DNA of 64,000 bases from assembly GCF_963678635.1 (NCBI RefSeq), contig NC_087065.1, forward strand, positions 22,401,254-22,465,253. The letters run 5' to 3'. Under the pieces are notes generated by a model. The model worked only from the letters and a program-made list of their open reading frames with translations, was not told the DNA's origin and searched no databases. Every line of letters starts with the position of its first letter. Positions within the stretch are counted from its first letter, which is position 1. Shown piece by piece: positions 10,301 through 18,008 of the stretch. Source of the DNA: Symsagittifera roscoffensis. Taxonomy: Eukaryota; Xenacoelomorpha; Acoela; Convolutidae. Position numbers and translations under genes: made by a program.

Positions 10301-13300
10301 TGTTTGTTTTGTTCTTTATCATATTGGTGAACTTGTTTGATTGAAAAATTATAGATATTTCCTGATAGTGGTTTTAGGTGTTTCCTTTGTTGGTTAAATA
10401 TCGGGTAGAATTTTGAAAAGAATGGTGGTTGTTTATTTAATCTTTGAAAAAATGTTAAGGATGTTTCTTTTGTTTTTGTATATTTATCTTTGATTAATAT
10501 TTTACTATTTAGGATGTTAATTGTTGGTATATACTTCGAAATAAATGGTATTCCAATGATATTATATTTAATATCAGTGATATGGAATATTTGTTTAAAT
10601 GGCTTATTTAAAATTTTGCTTTGCTCCATTGTTCTGGTGGGGAGGAGAAATAATTGGATTTTTCCGTAGTTTATCAATGTTGATCCTTGTGCTGTTGCTA
10701 ACTTACTGGAGGTTTCAAGAGGTGTTAGCTTTGGGTGTAAAGTTTTTATTTCATTCCATGTGGGGATGTTTATTATATTTGATTCTGCTCCTGAATCAAT
10801 TAAAAAATCTATTTCAAGGTCTGGTGGTTGAAATTCTTTATTTCTTGGGCTTTCTAAGAGAAATGGTATTGTCCAAATTTTTTCTTTGGGTTGTTCTTTT
10901 TGTATATTTTGATAAATGTGGTTTGTATTCAAGCATTTTGTTTTGATATTTTTATTGGTTTGATTTGTAGTGTTAATCTCATTTGTTTCTTGCGTCGTTG
11001 GTGTGGAATTTATGGGTGTAGTGTAATAATTTTGAAGAAATTCTGATTGATTTTCATATATGTGTGATGAAAAAGGTTGTTCATATATGACAGATTCATA
11101 GTCATTTTCGACTTTTATCATATTGATAGAAAGAGTGTTTTCAGTATCACTTTCTGAATCTGATGATGTACAGTTTATTTGATTGAGTTGTAACGTATCA
11201 GTTACTGTGTCATCAATACCTGGAGGGTCTGATGTTGTTTCTGGATTAGATTGTACTTGATTAATATGTCTTTGATGTTTAGGTGTACTACTTCTGTGGC
11301 GATTATTAGAATTATTATAGTTATTATTATTCCGGTGTGGTGATTGGGAATAATTTCTATAACGATTATTATAACTTGAGTGTCGATTTTGTGAATTATT
11401 TCGCGATCTGTTTTGGTAATTATTGTTTGGTCTGTTATAGTTCGATCTATTATATGAGTTATTCCTTGATTGATTGTTCGGGTAATTCTGGTTTCGGTTG
11501 TTTGAATAACTTCTATTTCGATTATAGGAGTAGTTTCTATTCCTATTGTATGATGAATTTCGTGATTGGTTGTTTGGATAGTAGTTATTTCTTGATTGGG
11601 AATTAGATCTAGAAACAAATCGTTGTGTATTTGAATGTGATCTGGAGTAGTTATTTCGACTATTTGGTCTATTGTAGTGATTTTGTGATGAATTATTCGT
11701 GTTTCTTCGTTCTGGTGACCTTCCTCTATAACTTGAGTTATATGGTGATTGATTTCTTGTATAATTTGTATTGTTCGGGAGTGGTTTTCCTGAACTGTTG
11801 TTGCTGTAGACTGTTTTGTTCGGTAGATTTTGATCTTTTTTCATGTATTGATAGAATGATTTATTTGGTTCTTTATGTTTTTGAGGTTTATTTTGATTGT
11901 CTTGCTGTTTTTGTCTACATTCGGAAATACTATGTCCGTATCGTCGGCAATAATTACACCATTTTTTGAAAGATGGTTTGCCTTTAAAGTTTGGGTTCTT
12001 TTCGTAAATATTGAGTATTTCAGTGATTTTTTCAACGAGGTCTGTCTCTGATTCCTGTATATTATTAATATTAGTGGGAGTCGTTTCAATTCTGTTAACG
12101 TATTGTAATTTCAGATTTTCCGTTTCTTCTAGTTTCATCGTGATTTCTGCTTGTTCTAATTTGTCTACTAGTTTTCGAAAATCTAAATCGGGTTCTCGAA
12201 TTGAAGAAGGATGGGATGCTCTCTTTTTTATTGCTATTTTCCTTAATTGTGGTGTTAAGGTCATCATTAAGATTTCTGTCATCTTTGTGTTTTTATAGTC
12301 GTGCGTATTTAGTGAATATGCTTTTCGAACTAGTGTTTCGATTCGTACTGCTATTTGCTTGATGGTTTCGTTTGGTAATCTGCGAATTTCATTACATAAA
12401 ACTCTTTGTTGTTGTTTGTTTCTTTCGGAGTCAAACATTTTTGAAAATTCCTGTGTAAACCTTTTCCAGTTTGATTTTATTTCTAGAGGTAGTACTGAAA
12501 ACCATTTTTGGGCTGCGCCATCTAAGGTTGTTTGTATTAACGCTGTGCGTCGATGTATCCAGTTTTGATGTAGTGGCGTATTAATTGGTTCAGGTCCAAT
12601 ATTTAAAATCAGGTTTGCTGTTACTGCATTTAAATAATCTTCTACAGAGTATTCAGGGTCTGTTCCTGTGAAAACCATTAAAGGTTTGTTTGATGTTATT
12701 GATGATCCACCCATAAGGTATGGATTCATTGTCATTTGTAATGATTCTGCTGCATTTGGCATTTGAGAAAAATTTGAAAGTTGGTTTCTTGTTATTTCAT
12801 GTTGTTGGAGATAATATGGGAGTGGTATTTCATTTTGCATTTGTGATGCTTGATACGAGTGTGCAGTCATTGGATTTTGTTGTTGAATTGGTTGAAAAGA
12901 TTGTGTATTAATTAGATTTTGTTGTTGAATTGGTTGTTGATGTTGTGCATCTATTGGTTGTGGAGAAAAATTTCTATGATTTGTACGTGTTCTCTGTATT
13001 CCTTGTCTACGATATTCTTGAGGATTTGGTGCAAATATATCTGGTTGTAAGAAATCATCATCTGAGGATAAATAATCCATTTGATAAGATGTCTGTTTTT
13101 TATTTTTATTTTGTTGAAAAAATGGGTAATTTTCACTGTGATCCTGTGGAGGATTTGTTTGGAAATTTATTGAATTAGGTTGGGTCATTGGGTTATCCCA
13201 ATTTCGAGATCTTGTATATTGGTTAAAATTTCTTTGTGGTTGGTTATATGTTTTTGATGGATGTGTATAATTATAATTATGGTCTGCAAAGTTGTTTCTA

Positions 13301-14481
13301 GTGAATGTTTTGCGTGTTTTTGATGGTATTGTCATGGGTCTGTATGTTTGGTAATCCATATGTGAATATTTAGGAGCAACCGAAGGTTTAACGGTTGATT
13401 GTAAGGTTACCTGTGTTTGTGAAGGATTTGTATTTCTTGGTGTTGTTAAATTTGGGCGTATTGGTGAAATACTTTGTTGTGTAGTTGTTATGTGTACAAT
13501 TTCTTCATTTATGAAGTGTGATGGTGTCTGGATATCTTGTTGAGTAAGATTCCTAGTTCCATTGAGGTTTTCATTGTGTATAACTGTAGAGTTTAAACTA
13601 TTATTTTGTGTATCGGGCAAAAATGTATTATAGTTTAATGGTGTTGCATCAATGGTTAATGGTATTACTTTTACATAATCTCTTATGTAAGATATCGTAC
13701 TTTTTGCTTGACTTGAGATTGATTGTGGGAAGCTTATAAATGCGGGATGAGACCATTCGGGGTCCCAAACATAATCTGATTGTTCTGTGATAGCGGTATC
13801 ATCGTTCGAGTTTTGGGGTCTAAAATTTTTTCTTGCTTGTGCAATTAAATCAATATTGTGTGTGAAATAATCTATTATGAACCATGCCAAAATTTTTTGT
13901 AGATCGTGTTTTGTATGTTGTGAAACGTCGTCTTTCGTGAAATTTTCTTTAATGATGTTTAAATAACTAGAGAGTAGTGTGATTTCATGTCGTACTTTCA
14001 AATGTTTAGATGTTTCTGTCGGTGAGACATTTGTTATTGGGATTTCGTTTTCTAATATCGAAATATAACTATATATTATTGCGAAAACTTCATTGGTGAA
14101 TATGGAGTTTGCTCTTTGTGAGTTATGATATTGGATGCTTTTTATATATTCTGAAAAAACTTTTGAAAATTCTAAATCAAGATCGTCTGTTTGAATTGTA
14201 TATTTTCTATTATTATGGTTTGGTGAGGTGAATTCTATGGAGTAGATTCCATACTGTTGTGTTATGTTGCATATATCTTTTAAGTAGTGGTCTATGATTT
14301 GTCTTTTGATTTTTACATCTGGGAACTCTGTTTTACATGGACTGATTCCGGGTTCAAATAAATTTAATAGTAAATTTTTGCAAAATATATGCTGTCCTCT
14401 ATCAGTGGTTGCATCTACTATAAAAGGAAAGATTTCATCATCATCTGGACTTTCTTCACCTGGGGTGTGCGTTGAGCTCAT
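7375..14481 (-). CDS. Gag-Pro-RT-RNase H-(truncated) integrase polyprotein, Ty3/gypsy-like
   Basis: A single uninterrupted 2368-codon ORF starts at ATG 14481. Residues 1-580 are an Asn/Gln/Pro-rich region of unknown role. A Gag capsid-like region follows at about 600-770. A CCHC knuckle (CNYCRRYGHSISEC) lies near residue 840. A long Asn/Arg/Ser/Tyr-rich low-complexity stretch covers about 900-1080. The aspartic protease has DSGAESN near 1227. The RT has TADMNSAY and YLDD (near 1737), and RNase H has CDASNFG near 1885 and FTDHKP. After about residue 2043 the integrase HHCC domain and the D, D and E residues are absent. The sequence jumps in frame into the integrase C-terminal part (SPYEMVFNQKPRKP). 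The product would form particles and reverse-transcribe, but this copy should not integrate on its own. There is no gag/pol frameshift; both lie in one frame. Confidence 0.92.
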   Translation of the reverse strand: MSSTHTPGEESPDDDEIFPFIVDATTDRGQHIFCKNLLLNLFEPGISPCKTEFPDVKIKRQIIDHYLKDICNITQQYGIYSIEFTSPNHNNRKYTIQTDDLDLEFSKVFSEYIKSIQYHNSQRANSIFTNEVFAIIYSYISILENEIPITNVSPTETSKHLKVRHEITLLSSYLNIIKENFTKDDVSQHTKHDLQKILAWFIIDYFTHNIDLIAQARKNFRPQNSNDDTAITEQSDYVWDPEWSHPAFISFPQSISSQAKSTISYIRDYVKVIPLTIDATPLNYNTFLPDTQNNSLNSTVIHNENLNGTRNLTQQDIQTPSHFINEEIVHITTTQQSISPIRPNLTTPRNTNPSQTQVTLQSTVKPSVAPKYSHMDYQTYRPMTIPSKTRKTFTRNNFADHNYNYTHPSKTYNQPQRNFNQYTRSRNWDNPMTQPNSINFQTNPPQDHSENYPFFQQNKNKKQTSYQMDYLSSDDDFLQPDIFAPNPQEYRRQGIQRTRTNHRNFSPQPIDAQHQQPIQQQNLINTQSFQPIQQQNPMTAHSYQASQMQNEIPLPYYLQQHEITRNQLSNFSQMPNAAESLQMTMNPYLMGGSSITSNKPLMVFTGTDPEYSVEDYLNAVTANLILNIGPEPINTPLHQNWIHRRTALIQTTLDGAAQKWFSVLPLEIKSNWKRFTQEFSKMFDSERNKQQQRVLCNEIRRLPNETIKQIAVRIETLVRKAYSLNTHDYKNTKMTEILMMTLTPQLRKIAIKKRASHPSSIREPDLDFRKLVDKLEQAEITMKLEETENLKLQYVNRIETTPTNINNIQESETDLVEKITEILNIYEKNPNFKGKPSFKKWCNYCRRYGHSISECRQKQQDNQNKPQKHKEPNKSFYQYMKKDQNLPNKTVYSNNSSGKPLPNNTNYTRNQSPYNSSYRGRSPERRNTNNSSQNHYNRPNSRNNYSRSHSNTQRFVSRSNSQSRNNYYPNNQSRNSSYNRNRNYSYNRNRSYSNNRNQNYPNNQSRNNSYNRSNYNRPNNNYQNRSRNNSQNRHSSYNNRYRNYSQSPHRNNNNYNNSNNRHRSSTPKHQRHINQVQSNPETTSDPPGIDDTVTDTLQLNQINCTSSDSESDTENTLSINMIKVENDYESVIYEQPFSSHIYENQSEFLQNYYTTPINSTPTTQETNEINTTNQTNKNIKTKCLNTNHIYQNIQKEQPKEKIWTIPFLLESPRNKEFQPPDLEIDFLIDSGAESNIINIPTWNEIKTLHPKLTPLETSSKLATAQGSTLINYGKIQLFLLPTRTMEQSKILNKPFKQIFHITDIKYNIIGIPFISKYIPTINILNSKILIKDKYTKTKETSLTFFQRLNKQPPFFSKFYPIFNQQRKHLKPLSGNIYNFSIKQVHQYDKEQNKQKFYMSEFEFKPIHKFFKITISSIKYLKNSNSDIISLHVYNNTPYQVTLPLGLLGYCETNATISPIHEKAYRVNNILQLLDICQSTILNEELSINNIISNENRNTDYFTKTPYFKPTFNISNYTEDQQKFLTMFNFQHSQITQDEFEKLAKQLIKYSSVYATSKFDVGKISSSLHLPLKPDAVFKKQRASKVPIHLHDKVNRLLDILEQYNIISPVNKEEQPKGNTFINPVIILAKGESLKIVLDARYLNSLIDESKCNWPIEPIQVILTKINGKYFTTADMNSAYNQMPLDEQSRRLTQFVIGNQQYEFNRLFYGISIGPAAFSAIMSKIFRPLILKKNAITYLDDVFMQSQTKDEMFNVLEKYHQILQNENLKAAPDKSHFFLTRVKFLGHNIERKTITPLKSRIDAIQKLQPPTNKKKIQEFLGMLNFLSKYVYKMQLYLRPFYNILRQQNNFEWNTEHQTRFEEIKKLLTEQISNTIPDSNQPFYAMCDASNFGIGAALLQSHNGTNKMNLISANSRLFTQAELRLSTLMRECTAIIYTLTEYEFLILGSKHPTVLFTDHKPIIFLFTQKSNPNHRVYRFQLILMKFPNLHIVWTAGKNLALPDTLSRNTPPELLTRKTTVEIPKNIKFYLAENETSPRLECKYAVKTGMNRSIQEYLRCIINGNDTKYTEWSADVKLFPLAYNSQITTTLGMSPYEMVFNQKPRKPIMFTANSHKNAQGYCQPNKDSICYNLPLHTHDEDHFHHPQILKLASGTHTEWILNRDKKHNEIYQKITKKLLQRQNINEQINSRFTPASDLKIGTFVLIPNFNTQKGISKKLQPLRKGPYQIIAKPTDVTYKITDSNKKEIVQHRNNLLPYYPKEYALRELTQLYSFTGLKIIQNEPHLKNTEQNDNPTENQNTKPTATKNNTQNHKESPKQRKNRKMTEQIIPQEQIDKSENRKTTRLRNQPRKNYKIFIPQSKILKKVEFQK

Positions 14482-14696
14482 TTTTTCGTTCGATGACTGT
14501 TAATATGTAATTATTAATGTGTCGAATTGGTTGATTCCAATTGTATAAATGTACTGGTTTGTGTTCTATACTGCTTTTTTATTCTTCTTTTTCCTCTTTT
14601 TGATGAATTTGAAGTTGTTTCTGAGTCAGAAAAATATAATTGATCGTGAAGTGGGCAATTTTTATCTATTGATTCTTTTAGTTTGTAAAGGTTCGT

Positions 14697-14903
14697 CTAA
14701 ACTGTTGGTTTCTGATTCTGAAAATGCGTTTCGATTTTTGAAAATCTTTTTCGTGTTATTTGTCTTTTTAGTGTTTGTCGTTTTGTTCGAATGTATCCAA
14801 CTGTTTGTGTATGAGGTGTGATTACAAGGTCGTATTTTTTGTTATCTATTTCACAATTGTGTAAAACGATTGTTTGTTTATTTCCTAGGTTTTTAAATGA
14901 CAT
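14697..14903 (-). CDS. Possible 68-residue leader ORF upstream of gag
   Basis: This ATG-initiated ORF ends about 215 bases before the gag-pol ATG, on the same strand. The product is very basic toward its C-terminus (Lys/Arg clusters) and resembles no family I can name. Its position makes it an upstream ORF that scanning ribosomes would meet before gag. A chance ORF cannot be excluded. Confidence 0.3.
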   Translation of the reverse strand: MSFKNLGNKQTIVLHNCEIDNKKYDLVITPHTQTVGYIRTKRQTLKRQITRKRFSKIETHFQNQKPTV

Positions 14904-15422
14904 AAGGTTTAGGATGACGGATGCAAAAGGTTGTTAAATTGTTTCTATTTTCTTAAACTGTTAGTTCTTACGATTTTTTGGTTAGCTTAACCTGGGTCTA
15001 TTTGTTCAGGGTTGGAGAGAAAAGTATATCGATTCCGAAGAATGATTTTTTACTTTCTCGTGGCTAGTATAAGTTAAGGTGTTAACTTACTTAATCTTAC
15101 TTAGGGGTAGTGATTGTGTTCAAGGGTTGGAGAATAGTAAATCGATCCACAAGGTTCAGGTATAATTAGAACGCGAGTAGTTCGTTAGATACTATTTTAA
15201 ACTTACTAAGTCTAAGATTTATCCTGGGTCTGGTAAGAGGGGGGGTCAAGTGAAGGATGAATAACCGAAGTTCTTCACTGTTTATCCTAATTTGAATGAT
15301 TAGTTTTGTTTAAAAATTTTCTATTAGTCTTAGGTCTTTAGAAAGGGTTGGGTAGTGAATCGACGTTTGAGGTCGTTAGACACCAATTAAGTGGGTGGGG
15401 GGAGAACAAAGTTGTTCTGTTT

Positions 15423-15508
15423 GATCCAAGGATAAGCCTTGATGATCAAATTTGAAATTTAATTAAGTAGAAAATGATTTAAGATCCAAGGATAAGCCTT
15501 GATGATCT
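15423..15508. repeat. Paired hairpin repeat in the leader
   Basis: The block GATCCAAGGATAAGCCTTGA continuing into TGATC occurs at about 15423 and again at about 15484. Each copy contains CAAGG-ATAAG-CCTTG, a 5-bp stem with a 5-base loop inside GATC ends. Two hairpins about 60 bp apart in a retroelement leader suggest an RNA signal; the function is not shown. Confidence 0.6.
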
Positions 15509-15856
15509 GGTTTTAAAATTAAGTGAATTTAAGTTTTAATAAAATTTTAAATGTGTGTAAAGGAAAGATTTAGTGTTTTGATGATATTAGTGGGTTTATG
15601 ATTGCTGTTATGTTTTAGATGATGAGCTGGAACAACAGGATGATTTATGATTACTAACCATTTATTGTCATGCTACTAATTTTTATTTTTATTTTTCAAT
15701 AAATATTTTCAAACATGTTTTGTATATTACTGCAGAGTTTTAGGAAAACGATCTTAGATCTTTTTATCAATCGTTATTGTATATTAATAATTTTGTTTAG
15801 CGCCTGAAATGATTTTGAAGATTAACTTCAAGGTTTTATGTTTTAACTTCAAGGTT

Positions 15857-16090
15857 TTATGTTTGCAAATGAAAATCTAAATTCATTGCTAGTAGTATTC
15901 TAAATATAAAAGTTTGTTCTGGTTTTTGCCTAACTATCATATAGCTATATGGCAAGTTTCTACTTTGTCGTATGTCGTCTCTGGTTCGAGGTCTTCTTCC
16001 AATTCCGGGTAGTTCTGTTATGGTTCGGAATATTGGCTCTGATCTATTGAGTCGTAGAGACATTTCGATTAAATTATTGTCGTATAACAT
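15857..16090 (-). CDS. Possible 77-residue leader ORF
   Basis: This is an ATG-initiated ORF only about 90 bases inside the 5' LTR, in the element's sense direction. The product is basic and rich in Arg and hydrophobic residues, with no domain I recognise. It could be a genuine upstream ORF or a first coding exon, since it is the first ATG ORF of any length on the genomic RNA, but a chance ORF is possible in this A+T-rich leader. Confidence 0.3.
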   Translation of the reverse strand: MLYDNNLIEMSLRLNRSEPIFRTITELPGIGRRPRTRDDIRQSRNLPYSYMIVRQKPEQTFIFRILLAMNLDFHLQT

Positions 16091-16158
16091 TTTTTAAATG
16101 TTTTTGTCTAATTTCTAATCTATTATTGGTTAATTCTAAGCTATTAAGGTCTTGTTCG

Positions 16159-16176
16159 AGACTTATGGTCGCACCA
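16159..16176 (-). promoter_or_regulatory. Putative primer-binding site of the Ty3/gypsy-like element
   Basis: Two bases after the LTR end the element reads TGGTGCGACCATAAGT. A start with TGG is expected for a site complementary to a tRNA 3' CCA end. I did not identify the tRNA. Confidence 0.6.
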
Positions 16177-16178
16177 GA

Positions 16179-16588
16179 TGAGTTAGGACCGAGTTGGTTA
16201 ACTCATAGAGTAATTTCGGATAGGGTACACCGTCTGCTCGTCACGCTATCTTATTTTCGGCCGGATAGATTCGTGCAACTTCTTAGTCTAATACCGATCC
16301 TAATCTTACTCTTATACTATCTAGTCTCAGGTTTTTTAACTAGTCTCTGCTAGGCTCAATAGATCTAGGGTATACTGGTTTATTGCGGCTGCTGAAGTGC
16401 TCGGGAGAGTCCAACTAATTTCTAAGTTAAATTCAAATCTCTCTGGTGCTGAAATTACAAGTAACTTCAGCACTTACAAATAAGTGGGTTGTTAGTTAGA
16501 TGGATCATGATTGGTTAATATTAAATACTTTACATTGGTAAAATATCTAATTTATCCAATCATAAAATGTAGTTTAGATCAGGTTCCA
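16179..16588 (-). repeat. 5' LTR of the Ty3/gypsy-like element
   Basis: In element sense it starts TGGAACC at 16588 and ends ACTCA at 16179. The boundaries were set by alignment to the solo LTR at 63304-63724, which has TG...CA ends and a 4-bp target duplication. The two share long stretches, for example around 16205-16315 against 63590-63700, and a short inverted repeat around GTAAGTGCTGAA. Divergence is moderate, so they are separate insertions. Confidence 0.8.
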
Positions 16589-16862
16589 ATAGGTAAATTT
16601 TTGAAACCAAACATTGGTAGTTTCATAGAGGGTAGTTTTGATCATTTTCTTTTGACATACGTAAAAAATTTACTGAATTTCGAAGAAAATTTGATCCAAA
16701 ATGAACATTGAAAACAGGCAATTAAGAGAGTAAAATCCTAAATTTGCGCTTAAGTTTGTCCACTAGGGTAGCATAAAATTTATGCTGTAACGAAGGTCTT
16801 TACAATGTAGGTATGAACACCAAAATTGTTTGTCATGGCTTGATTACTTGTTTGTCATGGCT
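16589..16862. other. Unassigned flank with partial family-B-like words
   Basis: No ORF is supported. TTTGTCATGGCTTGA-type words, shared with the family-B small elements elsewhere, occur twice near 16832-16865. Otherwise this is A+T-rich non-coding DNA. Confidence 0.4.
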
Positions 16863-17271
16863 TGAACCTTCAAATTTTTGTAAAAGGGCCTTTGGCGCCA
16901 ATATATATTAGCTTTGAGGGAGGAGCGCGCGCCAAAAAAACGCGATTTTTTGGTCAAAACTTTCCAAAAAGTGCCCAAAAAGTGCCCAAAAACGCCTTTT
17001 TTGGTATGTTTTTTTTTGAAAAAATTGCCTGCGGCGCAGAAAATTGGGGGCTCTTTTCCAGTTCTCCCCCTTTCAAATTCAATTTTGAAAAGCTTATTTA
17101 ACATTGTCATAATGCAATGAAATTTGGCGTGGTGAACAAACCGATAACTGTGAACAGATTTGTTCTTCATACTTTACAGCGTAACATCACGCATTTAGCC
17201 GTAATAACACGTAAAACAAACATAAAACTCGGTATTTTGAAAGGGGGGAACTAGAAAAGAGCCAAATTGGG
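16863..17271 (+). mobile_element. Fragment of family-C element containing a family-A insertion
   Basis: 16863-17048 matches the inner part of the family-C elements at 28606 and 55172 (GGCGCCAATATATATTA, then the GCCTGCGGCGCAGAAAATT core). A complete family-A element occupies 17049-17263, flanked by the 8-bp duplication AAATTGGG (17041-17048 and 17264-17271). The outer end of C is missing on the left. Confidence 0.8.
17049..17263. mobile_element. Family-A small inverted-repeat element (A1)
   Basis: The ends are GGCTCTTTTCCAGTT and its near-perfect complement CTAGAAAAGAGCC. The element is 215 bp with an 8-bp direct duplication AAATTGGG and no coding capacity. The 8-bp duplication points to a hAT/P/Merlin-type transposase; the GG...CC termini do not fit hAT. 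Confidence 0.85.
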
Positions 17272-17351
17272 CAATGTGAACGAACTGGAAAAGAGCCGAA
17301 AAAAGTATTTGTAAAAATTTGTAGGTTGTGGGGGGATGTGCCTTAACTTAC

Positions 17352-17545
17352 TGTGCTGTACAATATTGTCTGGCCTGGGTGAAGTTGACATACTGAGTTG
17401 GAGAAACCTGAAAGCATTTGTCAGACACACCTGGAACCCTGTCGTACTTGAAGGGACAGAAGTCGTTTTCGAACAGAGCAGTCGCCGCTGCAAGTAGCAG
17501 GACAAAATAGAAAATTAGTTGGACAAATTGGTTCTTGGTAAGCAT
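17352..17545 (-). CDS. First coding exon of a secreted C-type-lectin-like gene (rest off-window)
   Basis: ATG at 17545 starts a hydrophobic signal peptide (residues 1-22), followed by the start of a long-form C-type lectin domain. It has the Cys pair CPFKYDRVPGVSDKCF and the third Cys in ARQYCTA. The exon ends in phase 2 at 17352 with a good donor (GTAAGTTAAG). The next exon would be further left. None was found down to base 1, so the Ty3/gypsy element probably sits in this intron, in the same orientation as the gene. The exon matches the plus-strand clec exon at 26100-26278 in length, Cys pattern and intron phase. An upstream in-frame ATG at 17608 would add 21 residues ahead of the signal peptide and is less likely. 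Confidence 0.75.
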
Positions 17546-18008
17546 TGTTAGATGGCACCTTTGTTGAAATTTGGTCAAGAAAAATGAACCTGAAAAACTA
17601 ATTTTCATCCAAAGAATTTTTATCCCGCCGATTATTTTCTAGCGTGACTTCTGTCTCGCTAGAAGTTTTTATTATAGAATCATCTGCTTCCATCAATGCC
17701 TCATTTAGTATCTTAATTACCCCACCCCACCTCGGAATTTTTGAGGATTTTTTTAGGAAACTAAGAATCAAGCAATGCCGTTTTGTTAGGTCAATGGAAA
17801 AATTGCGATTTAACTAACCGCTGTACAACGGACAACTCTGCTGTGGGCTCTTTTCCACTTTCCCCCCACATTTCAAAATTTCCATTTTCGTAGTTGCTTT
17901 TCGTGTTATTTGAGCTAACATGTGATTTTATGATCTAGAGTAAGAAGAACAAATCTGTTCACAATAATTAGTTTGTTGATCATGCCAAATTTCATTGCCT
18001 TATGACAA

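Larger units (their letters stand above)
14482..16178 (-). other. Long 5' leader of the Ty3/gypsy-like element
   Basis: About 1.7 kb separates the LTR from the gag ATG. It contains two copies of a 25-bp hairpin-like repeat (15423-15508), three diverged copies of a GGGTTGGAGAA...ATCGAT-like block (near 15010, 15125 and 15348), and a 19-bp tandem duplication at about 15823-15860. Several minus-strand GTAAGT-like donors lie near 15090-15110 and 15210. These could serve packaging or splicing of a downstream message; that is inference. Confidence 0.6.
1..16588 (-). mobile_element. Large Ty3/gypsy-like LTR retroelement with envelope-type 3' cassette (3' end off-window)
   Basis: The element runs on the minus strand from a 5' LTR at 16179-16588 through a leader and a gag-pol ORF (7375-14481). 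A cassette of additional ORFs (811-6776) follows, and no 3' LTR is seen before base 1. The Ty3/gypsy assignment follows the order Gag, CCHC knuckle, DSG protease, RT with YLDD, RNase H, integrase C-terminal part. The presence of an LTR is supported by a homologous solo LTR at 63304-63724. Almost every ORF is still open, so the copy is fairly young, but the integrase core is missing. The four bases right of the LTR are ATAG; the matching duplication would lie outside the window. Confidence 0.9.

Noticed and set aside
11202-11618. 138-codon ORF (11202-11618, minus strand) in another frame within gag
   Set aside because: Its Ile/Thr-rich product is the shifted reading of the repetitive Asn/Arg codons of the Gag low-complexity domain.
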